A stretch of DNA of 12,540 nucleotides from Nannocystaceae bacterium (GTDB taxonomy: Bacteria > Myxococcota_A > Polyangia > Nannocystales > Nannocystaceae): NCBI GenBank assembly GCA_016763875.1, contig JAESSZ010000433.1, forward strand, positions 1 to 12,540, in the 5' to 3' direction. The notes under the pieces were generated by a model. The model was given only the letters and a program-made list of their open reading frames with translations. It made no database searches and was not told where the DNA came from. The position numbers and the translations under genes are program-made. Numbering within the stretch: the stretch's first letter is position 1; every line of letters begins with the position of its first letter. Below, piece after piece: positions 1 through 6,399 of the stretch.

Positions 1-87
1 GGCGTGGACGAGCCAGCCGCCGCGGACAAGAACCTGCCGAACAGCAACGACGAGACCGTCGTTGTGACCGCGCCGCCAGGCGCCTAA
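1..87 (+). CDS. C-terminal fragment of an unidentified protein
   Basis: An open frame runs from the first base of the window to a TAA at 85-87. Only 28 residues are visible, ending in VVVTAPPGA. They are hydrophilic and rich in Asp, Asn, Ala and Pro, which looks like a disordered tail. The following PilT-family gene starts 18 bases later in the same reading frame and strand, so the two genes are probably in one transcript. No domain can be recognised from so short a piece, and the function is unknown. That it is a real gene end is inferred from the tight spacing to the next gene and the absence of any other explanation for the stretch. Confidence 0.5.
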   Translation, partial: GVDEPAAADKNLPNSNDETVVVTAPPGA

Positions 88-105
88 AAAGACCGCGAAC
101 CGGCG

Positions 106-1689
106 GTGGACCGACGCCGAGGTCTAGGCTCGCAACGCGACTACGCCGATCCTCTGCCTGCGCCAACCCGACTCCCGATCGGGGGCGAGGAGCGAACCGA
201 GCCCGCTCCCCAACCCGGAGGCGGCTCCAATACCCCAACACGCCGCGATGCTGCGGTGACGACAAGCGCGCGCCGCGGTCGACATCGCACGCCAACGGTC
301 CCGTTGGCGGACCGAGATCTACCAATCGACCTCCCACCCGAGTTGCCGACCGACACTGGAGCGGGGTTGGGACCGAAGACCAAGAGCGATCTTCCTGTGG
401 ACGGCGTCTCCGACACCAGCGGCAAGTCGACGAAGAAGCTAGCCCCGGTCGAACCCGACAGTAGCGAGAGCTCGCGTCACAGCACGCTCAATGATGCTCC
501 CCCCCTGGCCCCGACGACGCCGCCCCATAGTGCGCCCGCAGCGGCCGGGGCCGCGCCCGGGACTCAGCGGCTGCACGATCCCACGGGTTTTTCGTTCTCC
601 GAGAGTGTCACCGCCATTTTGGTGGAAGCACGACGCCGAAGTGCGAGCGATGTCCACCTCATCTCGGACGAGGCACCACGCATCCGGATCGCGGGCCGAC
701 TCCAACCGGAAGGAGACCCAATCTCCGCGGCGGCTCTGGCAAGCGCCATTGAGCGGGTCCTCAGTGCACCGCAGCAGGCGACACTCGATGAACGCGGGTA
801 CGTGGATCTCGGGATCACCGACGCGGCCGCCGGTCGCCTACGACTCAATATCTGCCGCCACCGCGGAGGACTAAAAGTCTGCGCGCGCCTCGTGGCGGCT
901 CACCCGCTGAGTCCTACCGAACTTGGACTTCCCTGGGAGGTCGAGGCGATCGCAAACCACCACCAAGGCCTCGTGGTGTGCTCCGGTCCCAGTGGTGCGG
1001 GCAAAACCACGACAATGGCGGCACTCGTACAGTTGTTCAACGAGCGCCAGGCAGTGCACATCATCACCGTCGAGGATCCCGTCGAGATCCAGTATCCGGT
1101 CGCACGCTCGCTCATAAGTCAACGCGAAGTAGGCACCCACACCCTGTCGTTTTCTGCCGCGCTCAAGGGTGCGCTTCGCGAAGACCCGGACATCATCGTC
1201 ATCGGTGATCTCCGCGACCGCGAGACCGTCGCGATGGCGCTCAGCGCCGCAGAGACCGGCCACCTCGTCATCGCAACCATGAGCACGCCGTCGGGCGCGC
1301 AGACCATTGGCCGTCTCATCGACATGTTCCCACCCGACGAACAGAATCAGATCCGCGCGACGCTCGCGGGTGCGCTGAAACTCGTCGTCTCGCAGCGCCT
1401 CATTGATGCCGCCGCGCCCAATCGCCGCGTGGCTGCGTTCGAAGTCATCACGGGCAACGTTCCGCTGTGGTCGCTAATCCGCGACCAAAAACTCCACCAG
1501 TTGCCGAGCCTGCTGCAGCGCGGTCGCGCTTACGGCATGGTTCGCCTCGAGGACTCGCTCAAGGGTCTCATGCTGTCCAAGACGATTACCCGAGCCGCGG
1601 CCTTGGCCAACGCCGACGATCCCAAGCTCCTGGGTGGCGAGGACAACGCCACCCCGCCAAGTAAGAGAGCCCGCGGAGGGAGTCGCTAG
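106..1689 (+). CDS. PilT/PilB-family secretion ATPase with degenerate catalytic boxes
   Basis: 527 residues. Residues 1 to about 160 are rich in Pro, Ser, Thr and Ala with no predicted fold. From about 165 the protein follows the PilT/type II secretion ATPase family: an N-terminal PAS-like domain (SASDVHLIS near 180), Walker A GPSGAGKTT (294-302, Lys300), Asp box HIITVEDPVE (318 on) and Walker B region DIIVIGDLRD (362-371). Two positions differ from working retraction motors: the Walker B catalytic Glu is Asp368, and the His-box His is Ser393 (ATMSTPSG instead of ATLHTNSA). Family members are hexameric motors at the inner-membrane base of type IV pili. The changes suggest weak hydrolysis or a partner-dependent role, which is inference. 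The GTG start follows the upstream stop by 18 bases and has no clear ribosome site, so the true start could lie further in. It is coupled to the next PilT gene. Confidence 0.88.
   Translation: MDRRRGLGSQRDYADPLPAPTRLPIGGEERTEPAPQPGGGSNTPTRRDAAVTTSARRGRHRTPTVPLADRDLPIDLPPELPTDTGAGLGPKTKSDLPVDGVSDTSGKSTKKLAPVEPDSSESSRHSTLNDAPPLAPTTPPHSAPAAAGAAPGTQRLHDPTGFSFSESVTAILVEARRRSASDVHLISDEAPRIRIAGRLQPEGDPISAAALASAIERVLSAPQQATLDERGYVDLGITDAAAGRLRLNICRHRGGLKVCARLVAAHPLSPTELGLPWEVEAIANHHQGLVVCSGPSGAGKTTTMAALVQLFNERQAVHIITVEDPVEIQYPVARSLISQREVGTHTLSFSAALKGALREDPDIIVIGDLRDRETVAMALSAAETGHLVIATMSTPSGAQTIGRLIDMFPPDEQNQIRATLAGALKLVVSQRLIDAAAPNRRVAAFEVITGNVPLWSLIRDQKLHQLPSLLQRGRAYGMVRLEDSLKGLMLSKTITRAAALANADDPKLLGGEDNATPPSKRARGGSR
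1675..1680 (+). promoter_or_regulatory. Ribosome binding site GGAGGG for the second PilT gene
   Basis: A GGAGGG purine run lies 8 bases before the GTG at 1689, inside the last codons of the first PilT gene. It supports this GTG as the true start, and with the one-base stop/start overlap it suggests translational coupling. Confidence 0.75.
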
Positions 1690-2765
1690 TGCCCGAAGTC
1701 GACAAACTCTTCGACGCGTTGCTCGCCCACAACGGCTCGGACCTCCATCTGGCGGTCGGATATACGCCGATGGCTCGAATCAAAGGCGAACTGGTGTCGC
1801 TGAGCAACTCGGTCCTCAAGGCGACAGACACGGAGCGGCTGCTCTTCGAGCTCCTCAACGACGCGCAAGCGGCGACGTTTCGGAGCACCGGAGACCTGGA
1901 CTTCGCATATGCGTTTGGGACCCGCGCGCGCTTCCGTGCGAACTACCTGCTCAAGGTCGGTGGTGCAGGGGCGGTGTTCCGCACAATCCCCTCCAAGATC
2001 CCCTCTATCGAAGACCTCGGACTTCCGCCCGCCGTTGTCGATTTGGCCGACCGCCGAGCCGGGTTGGTGCTCGTGACCGGTCCAACCGGCTCTGGCAAGA
2101 GTACGACGTTGGCCGCGATGCTGTCGCACATCAACGAGTCGCGTGCGGGCCACATCCTCACCATTGAGGACCCGGTCGAGTTCGTTCACAAACCAATCCA
2201 ATGCCAGATCACGCACCGCGAAGTCGGCGTCGACGCGCCTACCTTTGCGGACGCGATTCGCAGTGCAGGGCGCGAAAACGCGGATGTCATCCTGGTTGGC
2301 GAGCTCCGCGGGGCCGAGACCATGCGCCTGGCGCTGCAGACGGCGAGCTACGGCGTGCTGGTACTAGCCACCGTGCACACCAACTCCGCGACCGCCACGA
2401 TCAACCGCTTCGTGAACGCTTTTTCCGCGTCCCAGCAGCCGCAGATTCGCGGCATGATGGCCGATGCGCTGGCGGGAATCGTGGCGCAGCAACTGCTGCG
2501 AACAAAAGACGGCAAGGGCCGCATCGCTGCACACGAGATTCTCATCGGCAACCGCGGCGTTGGCTCTGCGATTCGTGAATCGAAGACGACGATGATCCCC
2601 AGCCTTATCCAGGCGGGCGCCCGCGACGGCATGCAGTCCATGGACGCCACGCTCGAACGCCTCGTCAAAGCGGGCAAGGTCACGGCGCAAGACGCCCTTG
2701 AGCGCGCGACGAGCAAGGACCACTTCGCACGCCTCCCGGCTATCGCCGAGGGGCTCACGGGCTAG
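1689..2765 (+). CDS. PilT-type twitching motility ATPase
   Basis: 358 residues, the usual length for PilT (about 345-370). It starts at GTG in the sequence TAGTG, where the stop of the previous gene shares one base, after a GGAGGG site. The N-terminal domain has the PilT signature GSDLHLAVG. The motor domain has Walker A GPTGSGKST (131-139, Lys137), Asp box ILTIEDPVEF, Walker B DVILVGEL with the catalytic Glu205, and His box ATVHTNSA with His230. The usual Arg-Asp after Walker B is Arg207-Gly208, a mild departure. Family members power pilus retraction from the cytoplasmic face of the inner membrane. Paired with the degenerate paralog just upstream, the arrangement recalls PilT/PilU, where the second ATPase depends on the first. 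No pilin or pilus assembly gene is visible nearby, so the pilus system it serves cannot be told. Confidence 0.93.
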   Translation: MPEVDKLFDALLAHNGSDLHLAVGYTPMARIKGELVSLSNSVLKATDTERLLFELLNDAQAATFRSTGDLDFAYAFGTRARFRANYLLKVGGAGAVFRTIPSKIPSIEDLGLPPAVVDLADRRAGLVLVTGPTGSGKSTTLAAMLSHINESRAGHILTIEDPVEFVHKPIQCQITHREVGVDAPTFADAIRSAGRENADVILVGELRGAETMRLALQTASYGVLVLATVHTNSATATINRFVNAFSASQQPQIRGMMADALAGIVAQQLLRTKDGKGRIAAHEILIGNRGVGSAIRESKTTMIPSLIQAGARDGMQSMDATLERLVKAGKVTAQDALERATSKDHFARLPAIAEGLTG

Positions 2766-2781
2766 CAAGCGGGCTGCACGG

Positions 2782-3798
2782 TCAACGCGGGGCCAGATGT
2801 TCGGCGGCCCAGCTCTCGACCTCGGACACGCGACCTCGTGTTTCGCGGTCGCCAGCGAGGCGAAAGCCCTCTTTGGCCATCTCGGCCAGACGCAAGGTCT
2901 CGTCCCCGATGCGACCGACTGTGGCGTAGGCGCGCGCCAACGAGAAACGAAGCTGGGCAAGCTCGGCCGAGGTCGCGCTACGAGCCTCAAGCAGCTCTCG
3001 TCCGCGCTCAAGCGCCGCGATAGCCTCGCGCGGCCGCGACATCGCGAGGTGGGCCTCACCGAGGTTCGCCAGTACATGCGCCATCTCGGGCGGTGGCTGG
3101 CGGGCAGGTAACCCTTCGTAGATCTCAAGCGCACGCACGTGGCACTTCAGCGCCTCACGATGGTCACCCTTAGCCTGCCGCGCGACGCCAATCGTATCGA
3201 GTATCGATGCAACCGCCGGATGCCGCGGTCCGAATCTCTTCTCGCGGATACTCAGCGTGCGTTCATACGCCTCGATCGCCTGGTCGTACTGCTTGCTCTT
3301 CTTGTAGACCTTGCCGAGGCTATCGAGGGCACCAGCGATGTTGTCGTAGGCACCCTGTTTGCGGACCGCGCTGACATCCTCGGGTAAACCGGACCCTCCC
3401 TCCTCCTCGACCGGCTGAACGACGTGCTCGTAGCGGAAGTCGAGGGTCGCGGACTGGCCCACCCGAATGCGGTCCCCCTCGCGAAGGTACTCGCTGTGAA
3501 CACGTCGACCGTTGACGTAGGTTCCGTTCGTCGACTTCAGGTCGATGATCTTCGCGGTGCCGTCAGCTTCACAAACGATCTTCGCGTGCAGACGCGACAC
3601 ACCGTCCTCCGCGATCTGAATGTCCGCGGTCGTGCCGCGACCCAGCGAGGTCTCGCCCGCCGCAAGTCGGAAGACCCGCCCAACGGACGCGCCCGAAAGC
3701 GCGGTCACATACGCGCGCCCACGCCCGGGGCGTCGAGGCACGCGGTCGACCCGCTGAATTAGAGTCTCGTCTTCGTTCATCGCCAACGGCGCAAACAT
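2782..3798 (-). CDS. FHA domain protein with TPR repeats
   Basis: 338 residues from the chosen ATG at 3798. The frame is open upstream to 3873, and an internal ATG at 3780 (MNEDETLIQR) is the other candidate. The 3798 start has a GGCGAGG ribosome site 7 bases before it. Roughly residues 40-120 form an FHA phosphothreonine-binding domain, with the conserved GR (53-54), SRLH (68-71) and NGTYVNG. The rest is helical and made of tetratricopeptide repeats of the kinesin-light-chain type (DNIAGALDSLGKVY, QAIEAYERTLSIREK, MAHVLANLGEAHLA). There is no signal peptide or membrane helix, so it is probably cytosolic. FHA-TPR proteins are common in myxobacteria, where they act as adaptors for Ser/Thr kinases. 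The partner here is unknown. It is convergent with the PilT pair (16 bases apart). Confidence 0.9.
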   Translation of the reverse strand: MFAPLAMNEDETLIQRVDRVPRRPGRGRAYVTALSGASVGRVFRLAAGETSLGRGTTADIQIAEDGVSRLHAKIVCEADGTAKIIDLKSTNGTYVNGRRVHSEYLREGDRIRVGQSATLDFRYEHVVQPVEEEGGSGLPEDVSAVRKQGAYDNIAGALDSLGKVYKKSKQYDQAIEAYERTLSIREKRFGPRHPAVASILDTIGVARQAKGDHREALKCHVRALEIYEGLPARQPPPEMAHVLANLGEAHLAMSRPREAIAALERGRELLEARSATSAELAQLRFSLARAYATVGRIGDETLRLAEMAKEGFRLAGDRETRGRVSEVESWAAEHLAPR

Positions 3799-3805
3799 CA
3801 ATATA

Positions 3806-3812
3806 CCTCGCC
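3806..3812 (-). promoter_or_regulatory. Ribosome binding site deciding the FHA-TPR start
   Basis: On the minus strand GGCGAGG is followed by 7 bases and ATG at 3798. The spacer contains TATATT, which also resembles a -10 box. If that were the promoter, translation would start at the later ATG (3780). The ribosome-site reading is preferred. Confidence 0.55.
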
Positions 3813-3875
3813 GACGGCCCGCGCTCACTTGGCCCCAAATCCGGACACAGCGCGCAATACGCAGTCCGTGCATTT

Positions 3876-4316
3876 TTGGTATGCTGCACCAACTTGGACC
3901 TCGCTAAGCGCTCGATCCGGACCCTTGCGTGGCTTGGTGACGCCCATTTCGAATTGGACGTCCGTCTGCGTCTGTGTGCTCGTGGCGACTACCCCGCGGA
4001 CCGCCTCGACGCGATGAAAGCGAGCATCGTGTGCGCTCGCCAGCAGGCGGAGTTCCTCGAGGCAATCGTGCCGCTGCTCGATGACAAGGAAGCGTCCATC
4101 GTTCAGCGCGGGCGCAACTCCGACATCGGGAGCAAGTCTCGCGGTCGCACCGACGTGCGGACCCACCGCAGTGCGACGGGGCTGGAGGCTCTCATCGCCT
4201 ACTGGCTCTCGGACGAGACCCGCGAACCGCGCTACGCCGCGCTGCTGGGCCCGTTGGTGGCGACGGCCATCGATGAGGCCGTCGTCCGTCTCAAGAACAA
4301 GCCACGCCGCGGCTGA
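3876..4316 (+). CDS. mrnC: Mini-ribonuclease III (RNase III-like)
   Basis: About 146 residues from TTG at 3876. It matches the Mini-III family: a single RNase III catalytic domain with no double-stranded RNA-binding domain. Visible landmarks are LAWLGDAHFEL (family LAYIGDA, catalytic Asp22), a central QRGRNSDIGSKSRGRTDVRT (family RGRNAKSG...TDVQT) and ATGLEALIAYWL with catalytic Glu104. In Bacillus subtilis Mini-III trims the ends of precursor 23S rRNA. The same role here is inferred. The start is uncertain: no ATG or GTG is in frame before the domain, no ribosome site is clear, and TTG at 3894 (LDLAKRS) is an alternative. The gene diverges from the FHA-TPR gene across about 77 bases and converges on the desaturase gene. 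Confidence 0.85.
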   Translation: MVCCTNLDLAKRSIRTLAWLGDAHFELDVRLRLCARGDYPADRLDAMKASIVCARQQAEFLEAIVPLLDDKEASIVQRGRNSDIGSKSRGRTDVRTHRSATGLEALIAYWLSDETREPRYAALLGPLVATAIDEAVVRLKNKPRRG

Positions 4317-4352
4317 CTTCCGGCCGGGCGCAAACTCAGCCAAGCAGCAAAC

Positions 4353-5240
4353 TCAGGCGGCTTCGATCGACGACACAGACTCGGCCTTGACGTCGCGAGC
4401 CGACGCTGGCGCCTCGAGGTCCGCGCCGTAAACCCGCGCTGGCGGAGCCTTGATGTCCCAGACGATGCCAACCCAACTCAACGCTTTGAGCGTGTAGTAG
4501 GTCATGTCGAACTCCCACCAGAAGAACCCCTGCCGCGCGGAGTTCATGAAGTGGTGGTGGTTGTTGTGCCAGCCCTCGCCCATCGTGATGATGGCCAAGA
4601 TCCAGTTGTTGCGACTCGTGTCGCCGGTCTCGTAGCGGGTATTGCCCCAGACGTGGGACAGCGAGTTGATGGTGAAGGTGCCGTGCCACACCAAGACCGT
4701 GTTCAAGCCGAAACCGATGAGCAGCCCGGCCCATCCCAGCCACGCGGTGCACAGCACAGCGAGAAGAATCGTCGGTACCACCCACACCTTGTTGAGAACC
4801 ACAAGCTCCGGGAACTTGCACATGTCCTTGACCCGGGCGTAGTCGGTCTTGCCGTTGTGGTCGTAGATCCAGCCAATCTGCGCGTGAACCAGCCCGTGCT
4901 GTATGGGGGAGTGCACGTCTCGCTCTTGGTCGGAGAACTTGTGATGGTCGCGGTGGTGCGCCGCCCACCACAGCACGCCGCGCTGCGCGGAGGACTGAGC
5001 CACAATCGCAATGATGAACTGGAACACGCGACTGGTCTTGAAAGTACGGTGCGAGAAGTAGCGGTGATAGCCCGCGGTCACGCCCCACATCCGGACCCAG
5101 TACAGCGTGAAACACAGCGCCCAGGCTTCCCACGGCACGTTGCCCATGGCCGCCATGACCAACCCAATCACGGCCATCACATGCACGATGACTACCGGAT
5201 AGGTCTGCAACAATTCGTAGTCACGCAACCGCTTGGCCAT
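4353..5240 (-). CDS. Membrane fatty acyl-CoA delta-9 type desaturase
   Basis: 295 residues from the ATG at 5240 (MAKRLRDYELLQ). The frame stays open to 5363, but that extension is low-complexity and outside the family's usual length. The three histidine boxes of the di-iron desaturases are present: HRYFSH (59-64), HRDHH (96-100) and HNNHHH (225-230), with the family stretches WGVTAGYHR, VLWWAAHHR, TFTINSLSHVWG and GEGWHNNHH. Several hydrophobic segments between the boxes fit four membrane helices. The enzyme inserts a cis double bond into a saturated acyl chain, using oxygen and an electron donor not visible here. It would adjust membrane fluidity or feed unsaturated fatty acid synthesis. It is divergent from a potassium channel gene, with a perfect inverted repeat between them. 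The exact regiospecificity cannot be read from the sequence. Confidence 0.92.
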   Translation of the reverse strand: MAKRLRDYELLQTYPVVIVHVMAVIGLVMAAMGNVPWEAWALCFTLYWVRMWGVTAGYHRYFSHRTFKTSRVFQFIIAIVAQSSAQRGVLWWAAHHRDHHKFSDQERDVHSPIQHGLVHAQIGWIYDHNGKTDYARVKDMCKFPELVVLNKVWVVPTILLAVLCTAWLGWAGLLIGFGLNTVLVWHGTFTINSLSHVWGNTRYETGDTSRNNWILAIITMGEGWHNNHHHFMNSARQGFFWWEFDMTYYTLKALSWVGIVWDIKAPPARVYGADLEAPASARDVKAESVSSIEAA

Positions 5241-5377
5241 ACGGCCCACGGTTCGTGGCTCAGGTTGAGGGCCCGCTTCCAGGAGATTGCTCAGAGACAC
5301 CGAGGCGGAGCATGCCGGTGTTGGCGGCCGAACGCCCGTCATACCTGTGTCACCCAGTGTCATAGTTGTGTTTTCAT

Positions 5378-5410
5378 GCGGCGAAACGCACGTAAAGCGG
5401 GTTTCGCCGC
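5378..5410. repeat. Perfect 10-bp inverted repeat between desaturase and channel genes
   Basis: GCGGCGAAAC and GTTTCGCCGC are exact reverse complements separated by 13 bases. The dyad lies in the 211-base divergent gap, just upstream of a possible -35 box for the channel gene and upstream of the desaturase start. It could be an operator for a dimeric regulator acting in both directions, or a hairpin in a leader RNA. Confidence 0.6.
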
Positions 5411-5416
5411 GCGAAG

Positions 5417-5443
5417 TTGACCGATCTCAGGCCCTGCTATCCT
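5417..5443 (+). promoter_or_regulatory. Possible promoter of the zinc-ribbon potassium channel
   Basis: TTGACC (5417-5422) and TATCCT (5438-5443) resemble -35 and -10 boxes, but with a short 15-base spacer. Transcription would start at about 5450, almost on the GTG at 5452. That fits a leaderless message and the lack of a ribosome site. It is read by eye and is weak. Confidence 0.3.
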
Positions 5444-5451
5444 TCGCGGCC

Positions 5452-6384
5452 GTGACCGACGAGTCCTCCGACTCCGGCCCGAGTGCGCCAGGAGATCCGC
5501 GCGGCGACCGGCAGACCGAGCCTCGCGCCAGTCCCGCGCCACCGAACTCCCTCCCGGGTTCACTCCCGGATTCACTCCCGGATTCACTCAAAGACCGGCT
5601 GTACGTCATCGTCTTTGAGGCCGAGTCCCCAGCGGGGCGGATGTTCGACATCGCAGTCTTGCTGATCATCGTCGCCAGCGTGTTGGCGGTGTCGCTTGAG
5701 AGTGTCGCTACGTACGAAACGCGTTTCGGCGCGACTCTCCGCGGGCTTGAGTGGGCGTTCACGCTGCTGTTTTCGGCCGAGTACGCACTGCGTTTGTACG
5801 TCGCCCGTCGGCGGCTCAAGTACGTCTTTTCGTTCTTCGGCGTCGTCGACCTGCTGTCGCTGCTCCCAACGTTTCTGAGTCTGGTCTTCACCAGCGTGCA
5901 CTCGCTGCTGGTCATCCGCGCGCTGCGGCTGCTGCGGGTGTTCCGTGTCCTCAAGGTGATGCGCCACCTGGGCGAGGCCAACCACCTCATGTCGGCACTT
6001 CGGGCGTCGGTGCCCAAGATCTCCGTGTTCCTGGGCGCGGTGTTAATCATCGCGGTGATCGTTGGCGCGATGATGTACGTCATCGAAGATCCAGAGGCCG
6101 GATTCACGAGCGTCCCGCGTAGCGTGTACTGGGCGATCGTGACCATGACCACCGTGGGATACGGCGACATCGCACCGCGGACCGTCTTAGGACAGACCAT
6201 CGCCGCGATGCTGATGATCGTCGGCTACGGGATCATCGCGGTCCCCACGGGCATCGTCTCCGCCCAGATTGTTGGGAACAAAGACGCACCGCCCAACGAC
6301 GACTCTGCGTGCCACTCGTGCGGCACGCCCGATCACCATCCCGACGCGAACTTCTGCCGAGTCTGTGGCTCGGCCCTCGACTGA
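5452..6384 (+). CDS. Six-helix voltage-gated potassium channel with C-terminal zinc ribbon
   Basis: 310 residues from GTG at 5452. The frame is open to 5287 but the extra part has no conserved features. Residues 1 to about 50 are a disordered linker with SLPG/SLPD repeats. S1-S4 follow, and S4 carries a basic residue at every third position (Arg156, 159, 162, 165, Lys168, Arg171), the hallmark of a voltage sensor. The pore has the potassium filter TTVGYGD (233-239), followed by S6. The last 25 residues hold two CxxC knuckles (Cys287/290 and Cys302/305, ending in FCRVCG), a zinc-ribbon signature. Channels of this family form tetramers in the inner membrane and pass potassium. The zinc ribbon would be a cytosolic module, and its sensing or assembly role is a guess. 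The steroid reductase gene starts 15 bases downstream. Confidence 0.9.
   Translation: MTDESSDSGPSAPGDPRGDRQTEPRASPAPPNSLPGSLPDSLPDSLKDRLYVIVFEAESPAGRMFDIAVLLIIVASVLAVSLESVATYETRFGATLRGLEWAFTLLFSAEYALRLYVARRRLKYVFSFFGVVDLLSLLPTFLSLVFTSVHSLLVIRALRLLRVFRVLKVMRHLGEANHLMSALRASVPKISVFLGAVLIIAVIVGAMMYVIEDPEAGFTSVPRSVYWAIVTMTTVGYGDIAPRTVLGQTIAAMLMIVGYGIIAVPTGIVSAQIVGNKDAPPNDDSACHSCGTPDHHPDANFCRVCGSALD
5551..5586 (+). repeat. Three in-frame copies of a 12-bp repeat in the channel linker
   Basis: CTCCCGGGTTCA is followed by two copies of CTCCCGGATTCA, encoding LPGS, LPDS and LPDS. The repeat is in frame and lies in the disordered N-terminal linker just before S1, so copy-number change would only alter linker length. 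Confidence 0.8.
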
Positions 6385-6399
6385 GGAATCGGCGAACTC

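Noticed and set aside
2364..3134. Minus-strand open frame of about 256 codons spanning the PilT end and the FHA-TPR end
   Set aside because: It overlaps two well-supported genes in other frames, is Arg-rich with no domain, and is a compositional shadow.
5241..5363. Upstream start for the desaturase at 5363
   Set aside because: The extra 41 residues are low-complexity and outside the family's usual length, and neither site has a good ribosome site; 5240 gives a normal length.
4551..5420. Long plus-strand open frame of about 290 codons opposite the desaturase
   Set aside because: It is antisense to a gene with all three histidine boxes, has no recognisable domain and is typical of shadow frames in GC-rich DNA.
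5287..5451. Upstream start for the first channel at 5287
   Set aside because: The added residues have no family features and would cover the 5378 dyad and the possible promoter; GTG at 5452 is simpler.
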